In this document: piece by piece, positions 1 through 8,324 of the stretch
How the letters are laid out: each line of letters starts with the position of its first letter
Position numbering within the stretch: position 1 is the first letter of the stretch
From: Nocardiopsis algeriensis
Lineage (GTDB): Bacteria > Actinomycetota > Actinomycetes > Streptosporangiales > Streptosporangiaceae
Direction: 5' to 3'
DNA: 41,529 bases
Assembly (NCBI RefSeq): GCF_014203695.1
Contig: NZ_JACHJO010000016.1
Span: 1-41,529 of the forward strand
The notes under the pieces: generated by a model
The model's input: only the letters and a program-made list of their open reading frames with translations
Databases searched by the model: none
Told to the model about the DNA's origin: nothing
Program-made: the position numbers and the translations under genes

Positions 1-13
1 CCGAGTTTATCCT

Positions 14-33
14 GTCCGAGCCACTGCTCGGAC
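14..33. other. Short inverted repeat at window edge
   Basis: Perfect 7-bp arms, GTCCGAG at 14-20 and CTCGGAC at 27-33, flank a 6-nt loop. It lies 129 bp beyond the 3' end of the helicase gene and could be part of a terminator or operator. No T-tract follows on either strand. The rest of 1-161 holds no gene that I can see. Confidence 0.3.
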
Positions 34-161
34 CGGCCAAACCGGGGAAGAGATGGACCGGCACGCCCGCTGACACGCGTTCGTCTCGCTCGGTCGTCAC
101 CAACTCTACCCCGGTACCGGAGTGCTCGGGACACGTTTGCCGAACCTTGGGTGTGGCGTTC

Positions 162-2492
162 CTAGAGCTTCTCGATGGGCGCGTACTTCACCAGGAAGTC
201 CTTCTCCCCGATGTCCGCGCCGAAGTCGATGCGGGCCTTGGTCTTGTCGCCGCCGCCCTCGACCAGCTGCACGCGCCCCATACCGAAGGAGTCGTGGTTG
301 ACCAGGTCCCCCACGCTCAGCGTCGGCGCCTCCTTCTTCCGGGCCGGCCGCGTCCTCGCACCGCCGAAGGTCGAGCCGAAGCCCTCACCGCCGAAGCCGC
401 CGCGCGCGCTCCCGCCGCGGCCGATGGTGCGGCTGGGCGGGGCCGACAGCACCGACTCCGAGCGGCGCCAGTCGAGCAGGTTCGACGGGATCTCGTCCAG
501 GAAGCGCGACGCCGGGTTGTACGACGGGCTCCCCCACGCGCTGCGCACCGCGGCGCGGCTGACGTACAGCAGCCGTTCGGCGCGGGTCAGCCCCACGTAG
601 GCGAGTCGGCGCTCCTCCTCCAGCTGGGTCTTGTCCCCCAGGGTCCGCATGTGGGGGAACACCCCGTCCTCCATACCGGTCAGGAAGACCACCGGGAACT
701 CCAGCCCCTTGGCCGAGTGCAAGGTCATCAGAGTGACCACCCCGCCCTCGGCGTCGGCGTCGGGAAGCTGGTCGGTGTCGGCAACCAGGGAGACCCGCTC
801 CAGGAAGTCGACCAGGGTGGGATCGGCCTCCGCCGGGGCCTCCCCCTCCTCGAGGAGGGCCTCGTCCTCCAGCAGCGCGGAGAAGCCGTTCTCGAACTCG
901 CGCGCGACGTCGACGAACTCCTCCAGGTTCTCCACCCGGCTCTCGTCCTGGATGTCCTTGGACTCGGTCAGCTCCGACAGGTAACCCGTCTTGGCCAGGA
1001 CACCCTCGACGATCTCCGACGGGCTCCCCTCGGGGACCAGGGCCGCGAGCTCCTCGAGAAGGGCGGTGAAGTTCTGCACCGCCTTGACCGAGCGGGCGGC
1101 CATGCCCGGGACCTCATCGACACGGCGCAGGGCCTCGGCGAACGAGATGCGCTCGCGGGCGGCGAACAGCTCCAGCGACTCCTCCGCGCGGGCGCCGATG
1201 CCGCGCTTGGGGACGTTGAGGATCCGCCGCAGGCTGACCGTGTCCTCGGGGTTGGCCAGGACACGCAGATAGGCGAGGATGTCGCGGATCTCCTTGCGCT
1301 CGTAGAAGCGCACACCGCCGACGATCCGGTACGGCAGCCCCGTGCGGACGAACACGTCCTCGAAGACGCGGGACTGGGCGTTGGTCCGGTAGAACACCGC
1401 CACCTGCCCGGGTGTGACCGCGCCGTCGTCGGTCAGCTTGTCGATCTCCCCGACGACGAAGGCCGCCTCGTCGTGCTCGTTGTCGGCGACGTAGCCGATG
1501 ATCGGCGCTCCCTGGCCCTGCTCCGACCACAGGTTCTTGTCGGGCCGGCCCTCGTTGCGCTCGATGACGGCGTTGGCCGCCGAGAGGATGGTCTGCGTGG
1601 AGCGGTAGTTCTGCTCCAGCAGGATGGTGCGCGCGTTCGGGAAGTCGCGCTCGAACTCCAGGATGTTGCGGATGGTCGCGCCGCGGAACGCGTAGATGGA
1701 CTGGTCGGCGTCACCGACCACGCACAGCTCCGAGGGCGGGACCACCGCCGAGGCGGGGTCCTCGTTCACCCCCACCAGTTCGCGGACGAACACGTACTGG
1801 GCGTGGTTGGTGTCCTGGTACTCGTCGACCATGACGTGCCGGAACCGGCGCCGGTAGTGCTCTGCGACGTCGGGGAACATCTGGAGCAGGTTGACCGTGA
1901 CCATGATCAGGTCGTCGAAGTCCATGGCGCCGGCCTCGTGCAGGCGCCGCTGGTACAGCTTGTAGGCCTCGGCGAGCTTCTTCTCCTGGTCGTTCTGCGC
2001 TTGCCCCGCGAACGTGTCGTAGTCCACCAGCTCGTTCTTGAGGTGGGACACCTGGGCGGAGAACGACTTGGGCGGGTACCGCTTGGGGTCCAGGTCCATC
2101 TCCTTGCACACCAACTGCATCAGGCGCGCGGAGTCGGCGGAGTCGTAGATGGTGAAGCTGCTCGGGTAGCCGAGCCGGTGGACCTCCCGGCGCAGGATGC
2201 GCACGCACGCGGAGTGGAAGGTCATGGTCCACATGCTGTGGGCGGCGCGCGTGCCCAGCAGGTTCTGGATGCGCTCGCGCATCTCGGCCGCGGCCTTGTT
2301 GGTGAACGTGATCGCCAGGATCTCGCCGGGGCGTACGCCGCGGGCCGCCATGAGGTGGGCCATGCGGTGGGTGAGGACACGGGTCTTGCCGGACCCCGCT
2401 CCCGCCACGATGAGGAGCGGACCGCCGCTGTGGGTGACGGCGTCGCGCTGGGGACCGTTCAGACCTTCGAGAAGCTGCTCATGGGAGGACAC
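162..2492 (-). CDS. pcrA: ATP-dependent DNA helicase PcrA/UvrD
   Basis: Superfamily 1A 3'-5' DNA helicase of about 776 residues, acting in cytoplasmic DNA repair and replication-conflict resolution. Visible motifs in order: Walker A AGAGSGKT near the N-terminus, DEYQDTNHAQ (Walker B), GDADQSIYAFRGA, QNYRSTQTI, TLMTLHSAKGLEFPVVF and YVGLTRAERLLY. The C-terminal segment (SVGDLVNHDSFGMGRV onward) is the Tudor-like RNA polymerase-interacting tail of PcrA/UvrD proteins. The reading frame stays open to 2633, but that would overlap the start of the divergent nucleoside hydrolase and add a low-complexity leader. I prefer GTG at 2492, which begins VSSHEQLLEGLNGPQRDAV, the usual PcrA N-terminus. No strong ribosome binding site precedes it. 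The gene stands alone, divergent from its neighbour. Confidence 0.93.
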   Translation of the reverse strand: MSSHEQLLEGLNGPQRDAVTHSGGPLLIVAGAGSGKTRVLTHRMAHLMAARGVRPGEILAITFTNKAAAEMRERIQNLLGTRAAHSMWTMTFHSACVRILRREVHRLGYPSSFTIYDSADSARLMQLVCKEMDLDPKRYPPKSFSAQVSHLKNELVDYDTFAGQAQNDQEKKLAEAYKLYQRRLHEAGAMDFDDLIMVTVNLLQMFPDVAEHYRRRFRHVMVDEYQDTNHAQYVFVRELVGVNEDPASAVVPPSELCVVGDADQSIYAFRGATIRNILEFERDFPNARTILLEQNYRSTQTILSAANAVIERNEGRPDKNLWSEQGQGAPIIGYVADNEHDEAAFVVGEIDKLTDDGAVTPGQVAVFYRTNAQSRVFEDVFVRTGLPYRIVGGVRFYERKEIRDILAYLRVLANPEDTVSLRRILNVPKRGIGARAEESLELFAARERISFAEALRRVDEVPGMAARSVKAVQNFTALLEELAALVPEGSPSEIVEGVLAKTGYLSELTESKDIQDESRVENLEEFVDVAREFENGFSALLEDEALLEEGEAPAEADPTLVDFLERVSLVADTDQLPDADAEGGVVTLMTLHSAKGLEFPVVFLTGMEDGVFPHMRTLGDKTQLEEERRLAYVGLTRAERLLYVSRAAVRSAWGSPSYNPASRFLDEIPSNLLDWRRSESVLSAPPSRTIGRGGSARGGFGGEGFGSTFGGARTRPARKKEAPTLSVGDLVNHDSFGMGRVQLVEGGGDKTKARIDFGADIGEKDFLVKYAPIEKL

Positions 2493-2631
2493 GCACCCCA
2501 GGTTACGGCCGCCCGGTGACGAAGTGCCCCCGAGCACCGCTCCGACCCCTCTCACCATCGGTTTAGTCTGTCTTGGTCCCGGTCCTCCCATGAGGAGGCC
2601 ATTCACCGTTCTCGGGGGAGTTTCCTTGACC

Positions 2632-3561
2632 ATGCGTGTGTTCGTCGACTGCGACCCGGGGATCGACGACGCCGTCGCACTCGCCTACCTCGCCGCCCGG
2701 CCCGACGTGGAGATCGCCGGCGTGGGAGCCGTGTTCGGCAACAGCGGCGTCGACGCCACGGCCGACAACGCCCTGCGGCTGCTGGAGCTGTACGGCAGGC
2801 CGGACGTACCCGTCGCGGTGGGTGCCGCGCGGCCGCTGGTGCAGCCGCCCCGGCTCGCCCCGCACGTCCACGGCGGCAACGGGCTGGGCGGCGTGGAGCT
2901 GCCCGCGCCGTCGCGTGAGCCGGTGGCGGAGTCGGCGGCCGAGCTGCTGGTGCGCCTGGCCCGGCAGAGCCCGGGTGAGCTGGACGTCCTCGCGGTGGGC
3001 CCGCTGACCAACCTGGCGATCGCGCTGGGACTGGAGCCGAACCTGCCGAGTCTGGTGCGCAAACTGGTGGTGATGGGCGGTGCGGTGCAGGTGCCGGGCA
3101 ACGTGTCCTCACACGCCGAGGCCAACATCGCCAACGACCCCGAGGCCGCGGAGGCCGTGCTGGGGGCCGGGTTCGACCTGGACCTGGTGGCGCTGGACAT
3201 CACCATGCGGACGGTGGCGACCACGGCGTGGCTGGACGAGCTGAAGACCGTTCCGGGCGAGCGCGCGCGGCGCACCTCGCAGTTCCTGGACTTCTACGCC
3301 GACTTCTACACGGGCATCTTCGGCTCGCGCCAGTGCGCGATGCACGACCCGCTGGCCGCCGCGGTGCTGCTGGACGCGCACCTGGTCACCGCGTCCTTCG
3401 ACGCCCCGGTGCGCGTGGAGCTGTCCGGCGGGCTCACCCGCGGCATGACCGTGGCCGACCTGCGGCCGCGCCCCGGGCAGGACGAACGCCGTCCGGTGCG
3501 GGTGGTCACGGGCGTAGCCGAGGAGGAGTTCCTCACCCGCATGCTCGACGCGCTGCGCTGA
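2632..3561 (+). CDS. Inosine/uridine-preferring nucleoside hydrolase family protein
   Basis: Predicted to hydrolyse the N-glycosidic bond of ribonucleosides, giving base plus ribose, in nucleoside salvage. The 309-residue length fits the family. The N-terminal DCDPGIDDA is the calcium-binding aspartate cluster (Asp6, Asp8, Asp12, Asp13); the usual DTDPG has Cys for Thr. A mid-protein segment VMGGAV and the late MHDPLAAAV, carrying the family's His-Asp pair, are also present. The ATG at 2632 follows a GGGGGAG ribosome binding site at 2614-2620; a TTG six bases upstream is less likely. Substrate specificity (purine, pyrimidine or ribosyl-nicotinamide) cannot be read from the sequence. It is convergent with the LuxR regulator, and a hairpin lies between them. 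Confidence 0.88.
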   Translation: MRVFVDCDPGIDDAVALAYLAARPDVEIAGVGAVFGNSGVDATADNALRLLELYGRPDVPVAVGAARPLVQPPRLAPHVHGGNGLGGVELPAPSREPVAESAAELLVRLARQSPGELDVLAVGPLTNLAIALGLEPNLPSLVRKLVVMGGAVQVPGNVSSHAEANIANDPEAAEAVLGAGFDLDLVALDITMRTVATTAWLDELKTVPGERARRTSQFLDFYADFYTGIFGSRQCAMHDPLAAAVLLDAHLVTASFDAPVRVELSGGLTRGMTVADLRPRPGQDERRPVRVVTGVAEEEFLTRMLDALR

Positions 3562-3583
3562 CCGGTTACTGCGCTGACCGGTT
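3554..3583 (+). repeat. 16-bp tandem duplication over the stop codon
   Basis: TGCGCTGACCGGTT occurs at 3554-3567 and again at 3570-3583, a period of 16. The first copy contains the stop codon of the nucleoside hydrolase. The second repeats the stop context untranslated. It looks like a local replication-slippage event. Confidence 0.7.
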
Positions 3584-3609
3584 CCGGTGTCCGCCGCGGC
3601 GGGCACCGG
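3584..3609. terminator. Hairpin between convergent genes (likely bidirectional terminator)
   Basis: Arms 3584-3596 and 3597-3609 (CCGGTGTCCGCCG and CGGCGGGCACCGG) pair across 13 positions with one T/G wobble. Forming a loop would open the central pairs. The hairpin lies between the stops of the nucleoside hydrolase and the LuxR regulator. There is no T-run, as is common for actinobacterial terminators. Confidence 0.6.
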
Positions 3610-3617
3610 ACCGCTTC

Positions 3618-4304
3618 TCAGACGAGGCGGCGCGCGGTCGCCCACCTGCTGAGTTCGTGCCGGTTGGAGAGCTGGAGCTTGCGCAGCACCGAGGACACGT
3701 GGGTCTCCACGGTCTTGACGGAGATGAACAGCTCCTTGGCGACCTCCTTGTAGGCGTACCCCCGGGCGATGTGCCGGAGCACCTCGCGCTCGCGCTGGGT
3801 GAGGCGGTCCAGCTCGGGGTCCACCGGCGGCGCGTCGGTCGCGGAGAAGGCGTCCAGCACGAACCCGGCCAGGCGCGGGGAGAACACCGCGTCTCCGTCG
3901 GCCACACGCACGATGGCGTCGGCCAGTTCCTTTCCGGAGATGGTCTTGGTGACGTAGCCGCGGGCGCCACCGCGGACCACGCCGATGACGTCCTCGGCGG
4001 CGTCGGAGACCGAGAGGGCCAGGAAGCGGATCCGGGGGTGCTGTGCCAGGACCCGGCGCAGCACCTCGACCCCTCCGCCGCCGGGCAGGTGGACGTCCAG
4101 GAGGACGAGGTCGGGCTGGGTCTGCCCGATGACGTGCACGGCGGAGTCGACGTCGCCGGCCTCGCCGACGACCTCGACGGCGTCGCCGAGCTCCCCTCGC
4201 ACACCGCTGCGGAACAACCGGTGGTCGTCCACGATCACGACGCGGGGGATCGCGCCGTCGCTGAAGGTCGTGCTCTGCTCTTCCACATCCTGGACTCTAC
4301 CCAT
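3618..4304 (-). CDS. NarL/LuxR-family response regulator (partner of the PspC kinase)
   Basis: A 228-residue two-domain regulator. The receiver domain covers about residues 18-135, with the acidic pair in VIVDDHRLF, the phospho-acceptor Asp70 in LLDVHLPG and the conserved Lys in VTKTISG. The C-terminal LuxR-type helix-turn-helix contains LTQREREVLRHIARGYAYKEVAKELFISVKTVETHVSSVL. The ATG overlaps the stop of the upstream kinase gene (ATGGGTAG, 8-bp overlap), so the two are translationally coupled and form a two-component pair. It probably receives phosphate from that kinase and acts on envelope-stress genes, perhaps the divergent PspC-toastrack operon. The start is clear because of the coupling. 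Confidence 0.92.
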   Translation of the reverse strand: MGRVQDVEEQSTTFSDGAIPRVVIVDDHRLFRSGVRGELGDAVEVVGEAGDVDSAVHVIGQTQPDLVLLDVHLPGGGGVEVLRRVLAQHPRIRFLALSVSDAAEDVIGVVRGGARGYVTKTISGKELADAIVRVADGDAVFSPRLAGFVLDAFSATDAPPVDPELDRLTQREREVLRHIARGYAYKEVAKELFISVKTVETHVSSVLRKLQLSNRHELSRWATARRLV

Positions 4305-5526
4305 GCTCCCTCCCGTTCCGGAGATCGGGGATCCGCGGCATGCACAGCTGCACCTCGGTGCCCTCGCCCGGCGCGGTGCGGATGCGCGCGGAGCCGCCGT
4401 GGCGGTCCATCCGGCCGAGGATGGACCCGCGTACGCCCATGCGGTCCTCGGGGACGGCATCGAGGTCGAACCCCTCCCCGCGGTCGCGGACGAACACCAG
4501 GACCTCCTCCTGCTCGACCTCCCCGAACACGGAGATGCTGTCGGTGCCGGCGTACTTGGAGGCGTTGACCATGGCCTCGCGGGCGGCCCGCAGCATCGCG
4601 GCCAGGGCCTCGTCCATGGGGCAGTCCCCGACACACACCACCTCGATGGGCACGCCGTGCTCCTCCTCCACCTCGGCGGCCACGCGCTCCAGGGCCGGGG
4701 AGACGGTGGTCTCGGCGTCGGCGGGCCGCTGGTAGAGCCAGCTGCGCAGCGCGCGCTCCTGGACTCGGGCCAGGCGCTGGACCTCGCGGGGGTCGTCGGC
4801 GCGGCGCTGGATCAGGGTGAGGGTGTGCAGGACGGAGTCGTGGATGTGCGCGGCGAGTTCGGCGCGTTCGGCGTTGCGGATGCGCTCGCGGCGCTCCTGG
4901 TCGCGCTCGCGGACCAGTCCGATGATCCAGGGGGCGACGATGAGCCCGATCCCGGCGATGAGGGTGAACGCGAAGGTGAGTCCGGCGCGGGCGTTCTGGA
5001 GCTGCTCCTGGAAGGCGAGGAAGCCGATGACGCCGACGACGACGAGCAGAACGCCCGTCCCGGTGCGCATGAGGAACCTGCCGGTGCCGTTGGCGACGGT
5101 GCTCGACATCCACTGTCCGCGCCGGCCGGGGTTGGCCTGCTGCCACAGGATGACGCCGCCGAGCGTGCCGAAGACGACGAACCACAGCAGCGGGTCGAAG
5201 ACGCCGCCGAAGAGCAGGAACAGGAATCCCAGCCCCGCGGCGAGGCCGACGTAGGCGATGAGCTGGGAGATGTCGCGGCCCTTGCGGCGGCTGTCCGCGC
5301 CGGGTTCGGCCCCGGTCCCCTCCTCGGGTTTCTCCGCGGGCACGAAGAAGTACAGGGCGACGTAGACCGCGACACCGATGCCGCCGACGCTCAGGGCCAT
5401 GAGGGCGAGGCGGATCACGACGGGGTCGATTCCCAGGTGCCGGGCCAGGCCGGCGGCCACACCGCCCAGGAGCCTGCCGTCGGCGGCCCGGGTGAGCTGC
5501 GGGTTGTCCGCGGCTGTTGCCGACAT
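4297..5526 (-). CDS. PspC-domain membrane sensor histidine kinase
   Basis: A 409-residue membrane kinase. An N-terminal PspC domain (about residues 10-65, with DGRLLGGVAAGLARHLGIDP and a hydrophobic helix) is followed by several transmembrane segments. A HisKA_3-type dimerisation segment carries the likely phospho-acceptor His229 in AAHIHDSVLHTL. The C-terminal ATPase domain has REAMVNASKYAG (N box), DRGEGFDL (G1) and GVRGSILGRM. The ATG at 5526 starts MSATAADNPQ, where homology to PspC begins; the frame is open 21 codons further. By family knowledge, PspC kinases with LuxR regulators sense cell-envelope stress in actinobacteria. The gene is coupled to the downstream regulator and divergent from a PspC-toastrack gene. 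The signal itself is unknown. Confidence 0.9.
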   Translation of the reverse strand: MSATAADNPQLTRAADGRLLGGVAAGLARHLGIDPVVIRLALMALSVGGIGVAVYVALYFFVPAEKPEEGTGAEPGADSRRKGRDISQLIAYVGLAAGLGFLFLLFGGVFDPLLWFVVFGTLGGVILWQQANPGRRGQWMSSTVANGTGRFLMRTGTGVLLVVVGVIGFLAFQEQLQNARAGLTFAFTLIAGIGLIVAPWIIGLVRERDQERRERIRNAERAELAAHIHDSVLHTLTLIQRRADDPREVQRLARVQERALRSWLYQRPADAETTVSPALERVAAEVEEEHGVPIEVVCVGDCPMDEALAAMLRAAREAMVNASKYAGTDSISVFGEVEQEEVLVFVRDRGEGFDLDAVPEDRMGVRGSILGRMDRHGGSARIRTAPGEGTEVQLCMPRIPDLRNGREHG

Positions 5527-5709
5527 CGTCCGATCACCGCTTCCGTTTCCGTGTACCTCCAGAATGCCCGGTGGGGGTCGGGTCGGCATCGGGGGCGTGC
5601 CCCTGGTCGCGCCCTGGTCCCGGTCAGGGTGTCTTCAGGGTCGTCCCCGATTCCCATTCGCGGGCGCGCGGATGACCATGGGTGGGGAAGAAGGGTGCGG
5701 TGAGTGACC
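5527..5709. promoter_or_regulatory. Divergent control region of the PspC module with 11-nt direct repeat
   Basis: This 183-bp gap separates the kinase gene (-) from the PspC-toastrack gene (+) and must hold both promoters. TCAGGGT occurs at 5624-5630 and 5635-5641, spaced exactly 11 bp (one helical turn). That makes it a candidate site for the paired response regulator. I could not identify convincing -35/-10 elements. A ribosome binding site GGTGAG (5699-5704) precedes the ATG at 5710. Confidence 0.4.
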
Positions 5710-7053
5710 ATGAGCGAGGAACCCGCTTTCGCCCGTCCGGGTCCGGACGGCTCGGGGGTCGCCGCGGAGACGGTGTCACCGGATCCGGTGCTCCGCAAGG
5801 GGGACGACGACCGCGTTCTCGCGGGTGTGTGCGCGGGCCTGGGCCGCTACACGGGGATCGACCCGGTGGTGTGGCGGACGGGGTTCGTGCTGACCGCGTT
5901 CGGCGGGGCCGCGGGGGTGATCCTGTACGTCGGTGCGTGGATGACCATGCGCGACGCGCAGGGCGGTCCGGCGACCGTCGAGCAGATGCTGAACCGGAGC
6001 ATCCCGTCCCGTGCGGTGCCGAAGCTGCTCGGGGTGGGTCTCGCCGTGGCGACGGCGTTCAGCCTGGTCGGCGGTTTCGGCTGGTCGACCCTGGTGCTGG
6101 CGGTGCCCCTGGTTGTGGGGGTGCTGGCGGCGCGCAACCGGGGCGTGGACCTGCGGGCGGCGTTCGCCGAGCTGCGCGACGACCTGGCCTCGGAGGAGCC
6201 GCCGCCGCAGACGCCCGCCCCGGGACCGAAGCCCGCCTACTACAACCCGGCCCAGCCGTGGGCCTCGGCGCAGCCCGGCCCGGTGGACCTGGCCGCGGTG
6301 GCCGAGCGCGTCGCCGACGTCGAGGCGGAGGAGGACGAGCCGGCGGGGCAGCCCGGGCCGGAGAGGTGCCGGGGCCGCGGGGCCCCGCTCGGCTCGCTCG
6401 CGCTGTGGGTGCTCGTGGTCGCGGGGGTGCTGTCCTCCGCGGCCGTTCTCGGCTGGTCGTCGGTGTGGAGCACGCAGACGGTCCAGCTCCTGCTGGGGCC
6501 CGGGACGGGGGTGTTCTTCCTCTCGGGCGCGCTGGCGGTCGTCGGCGTCTTCGCCGTGGTCGGGACGTGGGCGGGCAGCACCCGCGGGCTGTTCCTCATC
6601 GGGACGGTGCTGACGGCACTGCTGATGCTGGTGTCGGTGACCGACCTGACCCAGGCACGCCTCGGGCAGGAGGTGTGGCGGCCGGGGACGGTGGCCGAGG
6701 CCGAGGCGGGGGACCACCGGCTGCACGGGGGGACGGCGGTCCTGGACCTGACGGGTATGGAGGACCTGGGCCCGGGAGAGGAGGTGGACGTGTCGCTGCG
6801 GGTGGACACCGGCCGTACGGAGCTGCTCCTGCCGGGGGACGCCCGGGTGGAGCTGAGCTCACGTGTGGGAGCGGGTGCGGTGTACGTGGGTTCGCCGGAG
6901 AGGACCGTGGCCGAGACCGGCTTCGGGCTTCTCGTCGAGGAGAACCTGGGAGCGGTGGAGGGCGGGGCCGGGAAGTCGGACGACCCCCCGGTGGTCAGGG
7001 TGAGTACCGTCTCGGCGGTCGGAGTTGTGGAGGTGCGGCATGGCGAAGCGTAG
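5710..7053 (+). CDS. PspC-toastrack membrane protein
   Basis: A 447-residue membrane protein predicted to act in envelope stress. The N-terminal PspC domain (about residues 25-90) has DDRVLAGVCAGLGRYTGIDP, closely matching the neighbouring kinase. Several transmembrane segments follow, in two groups separated by a Pro/Ala/Glu-rich cytoplasmic stretch. The C-terminal part (about residue 330 on; AVLDLTGMEDLGPGEEVDVSLRV) is a beta-rich domain of the toastrack (LiaF-C-like) type. The ATG at 5710 has GGTGAG five bases upstream; a GTG at 5704 is an alternative. It overlaps the following small gene by 14 bp. The divergent kinase-regulator pair suggests a sensor/effector loop. No enzyme motif is seen. 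Confidence 0.85.
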   Translation: MSEEPAFARPGPDGSGVAAETVSPDPVLRKGDDDRVLAGVCAGLGRYTGIDPVVWRTGFVLTAFGGAAGVILYVGAWMTMRDAQGGPATVEQMLNRSIPSRAVPKLLGVGLAVATAFSLVGGFGWSTLVLAVPLVVGVLAARNRGVDLRAAFAELRDDLASEEPPPQTPAPGPKPAYYNPAQPWASAQPGPVDLAAVAERVADVEAEEDEPAGQPGPERCRGRGAPLGSLALWVLVVAGVLSSAAVLGWSSVWSTQTVQLLLGPGTGVFFLSGALAVVGVFAVVGTWAGSTRGLFLIGTVLTALLMLVSVTDLTQARLGQEVWRPGTVAEAEAGDHRLHGGTAVLDLTGMEDLGPGEEVDVSLRVDTGRTELLLPGDARVELSSRVGAGAVYVGSPERTVAETGFGLLVEENLGAVEGGAGKSDDPPVVRVSTVSAVGVVEVRHGEA

Positions 7054-7261
7054 AGCCGACTGGGGGTCCCTGGTCGCGGGTCTGCTGTTTCTCGGGCTGG
7101 CGTTCGCCTTCGTCATGCGGGGGACGGGCGACTGGGAGTTCAACGTGCTGTGGGTGCTGCCCGTCCTGGCCGCGGCCGTGACCGCGGGGCTGGTCGGCCG
7201 GGCGCTGAGCCGGCGGCCCCGGCGCCCCGGGGAGAGGACGGCCCGCTTCCCCGAGCAGTGA
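7040..7261 (+). CDS. Small two-helix membrane protein
   Basis: A 73-residue protein with two hydrophobic helices (about residues 10-30 and 35-55) and a basic C-terminal tail rich in Arg and Pro. The ATG at 7040 has a strong GGAGG site (7029-7033) six bases upstream and lies inside the 3' end of the PspC-toastrack gene, so they form an operon. I do not recognise a named family. The position suggests an accessory membrane component of the PspC module. Confidence 0.8.
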   Translation: MAKRRADWGSLVAGLLFLGLAFAFVMRGTGDWEFNVLWVLPVLAAAVTAGLVGRALSRRPRRPGERTARFPEQ

Positions 7262-7328
7262 CGGGCGGGCCCTCCGAGGTCGGTGGGCGGCGGCCGGAGG
7301 GAACCGCGGCCACGGGCCGGCGGGAGGA

Positions 7329-8198
7329 TCAGGGACCCTGCTCCGCGATGGCGGCGAACTGCTCGACGGTCAGGGACTCGCCGCGGGCCGACGGATCGAT
7401 TCCCGCGGCCCGCAGGGCAGCCTCGGCGGCGGGGGCGGAGCCCGCCCATCCCGCCAGCGCGGCGCGCAGGGTCTTGCGGCGCTGGGCGAAGGCGGCGTCG
7501 ACGACCCGGAAGACCTCCTCGCGGGAGGCCTTCGTGTCGGGCCGGGGACGGCGGACGAGCTCGACCAGGCCCGAGTCGACGTTGGGTGCGGGCCAGAAGA
7601 CGTTGCGGCCGACGGCACCCGCCCGGCGGGCCTGCGCGTACCAGGCGATCTTGGCCGAGGGCACGCCGTAGATCCGCCCGCCGGGGGTGGCGGTGATGCG
7701 GTCGGCGACCTCCGCCTGGACCATGACCAGGACCCGGCGCAGGCTCGGCAGCAGTTCGAGCATGTGGAGCAGGACCGGGACGGACACGTTGTAGGGAAGG
7801 TTGGCCACCAGGGCGGTGGGCTCGGGGCCCGGCACCTCGGAGACGCGCATCGCGTCCCCGTGCACGACGGTGAGCCGGTCGGCGAGCTCGGGCGCGTGGG
7901 CGGCGACGGTCCCGGGCAGCGCCTCCGCCAGGGCCGGGTCGATCTCGACCGCGGTGACCTGCCGCACGTGCGGAAGCAGGGCCAGGGTGAGCGAGCCCAG
8001 GCCCGGTCCGACCTCGACCACGACGTCGTCCTCGGTGACGCCTGCGACCCGGACGATGCGGCGCACGGTGCCGTGGTCGATGACGAAGTTCTGGCCCAGG
8101 GTCTTGGTGGGCCGGATCCCGAACCGCTCGGCGAGTGCCCGCACGTCGGCGGGCGTGAGCAGGCGGGAGCGGTCGTCGGATGCGGGTGTCTGTGTCAC
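7329..8198 (-). CDS. rsmA: 16S rRNA (adenine1518-N6/adenine1519-N6)-dimethyltransferase
   Basis: KsgA/RsmA dimethylates the two adjacent adenines in the 3' hairpin of 16S rRNA during 30S maturation, using S-adenosylmethionine. The 289-residue protein shows [19 protein letters not shown] near residue 30, SAM motif [16 protein letters not shown], the VHGDAMRV acidic region and the catalytic [17 protein letters not shown]-terminal helical domain follows. GTG at 8198 is chosen from the homologous N-terminus; another GTG lies two codons upstream and no strong ribosome binding site decides between them. It is divergent from the CoA racemase and convergent with the small membrane protein. Confidence 0.95.
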   Translation of the reverse strand: MTQTPASDDRSRLLTPADVRALAERFGIRPTKTLGQNFVIDHGTVRRIVRVAGVTEDDVVVEVGPGLGSLTLALLPHVRQVTAVEIDPALAEALPGTVAAHAPELADRLTVVHGDAMRVSEVPGPEPTALVANLPYNVSVPVLLHMLELLPSLRRVLVMVQAEVADRITATPGGRIYGVPSAKIAWYAQARRAGAVGRNVFWPAPNVDSGLVELVRRPRPDTKASREEVFRVVDAAFAQRRKTLRAALAGWAGSAPAAEAALRAAGIDPSARGESLTVEQFAAIAEQGP

Positions 8199-8324
8199 CC
8201 CCACATAGTGCCAGCTCCGTCCGGCCCGATCCGCCGCGGCGGGATGCGGTATGGCCCCGGGAGGGAGCGGGACCGCACAATGGACCGGACCGCTCCGGCC
8301 AGTCCCCCTCTGGAGGTCGTGCCC

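Noticed and set aside
147..2519. A long plus-strand frame opposite pcrA
   Set aside because: The opposite strand encodes every PcrA helicase motif in order, and the plus-strand translation is Gly/Ala/Val-biased without a family match.
7262..7328. Terminator between the small membrane protein gene and rsmA
   Set aside because: Only a 7-bp pairing (CCCTCCG with CGGAGGG) over a long loop was seen, too weak to call.
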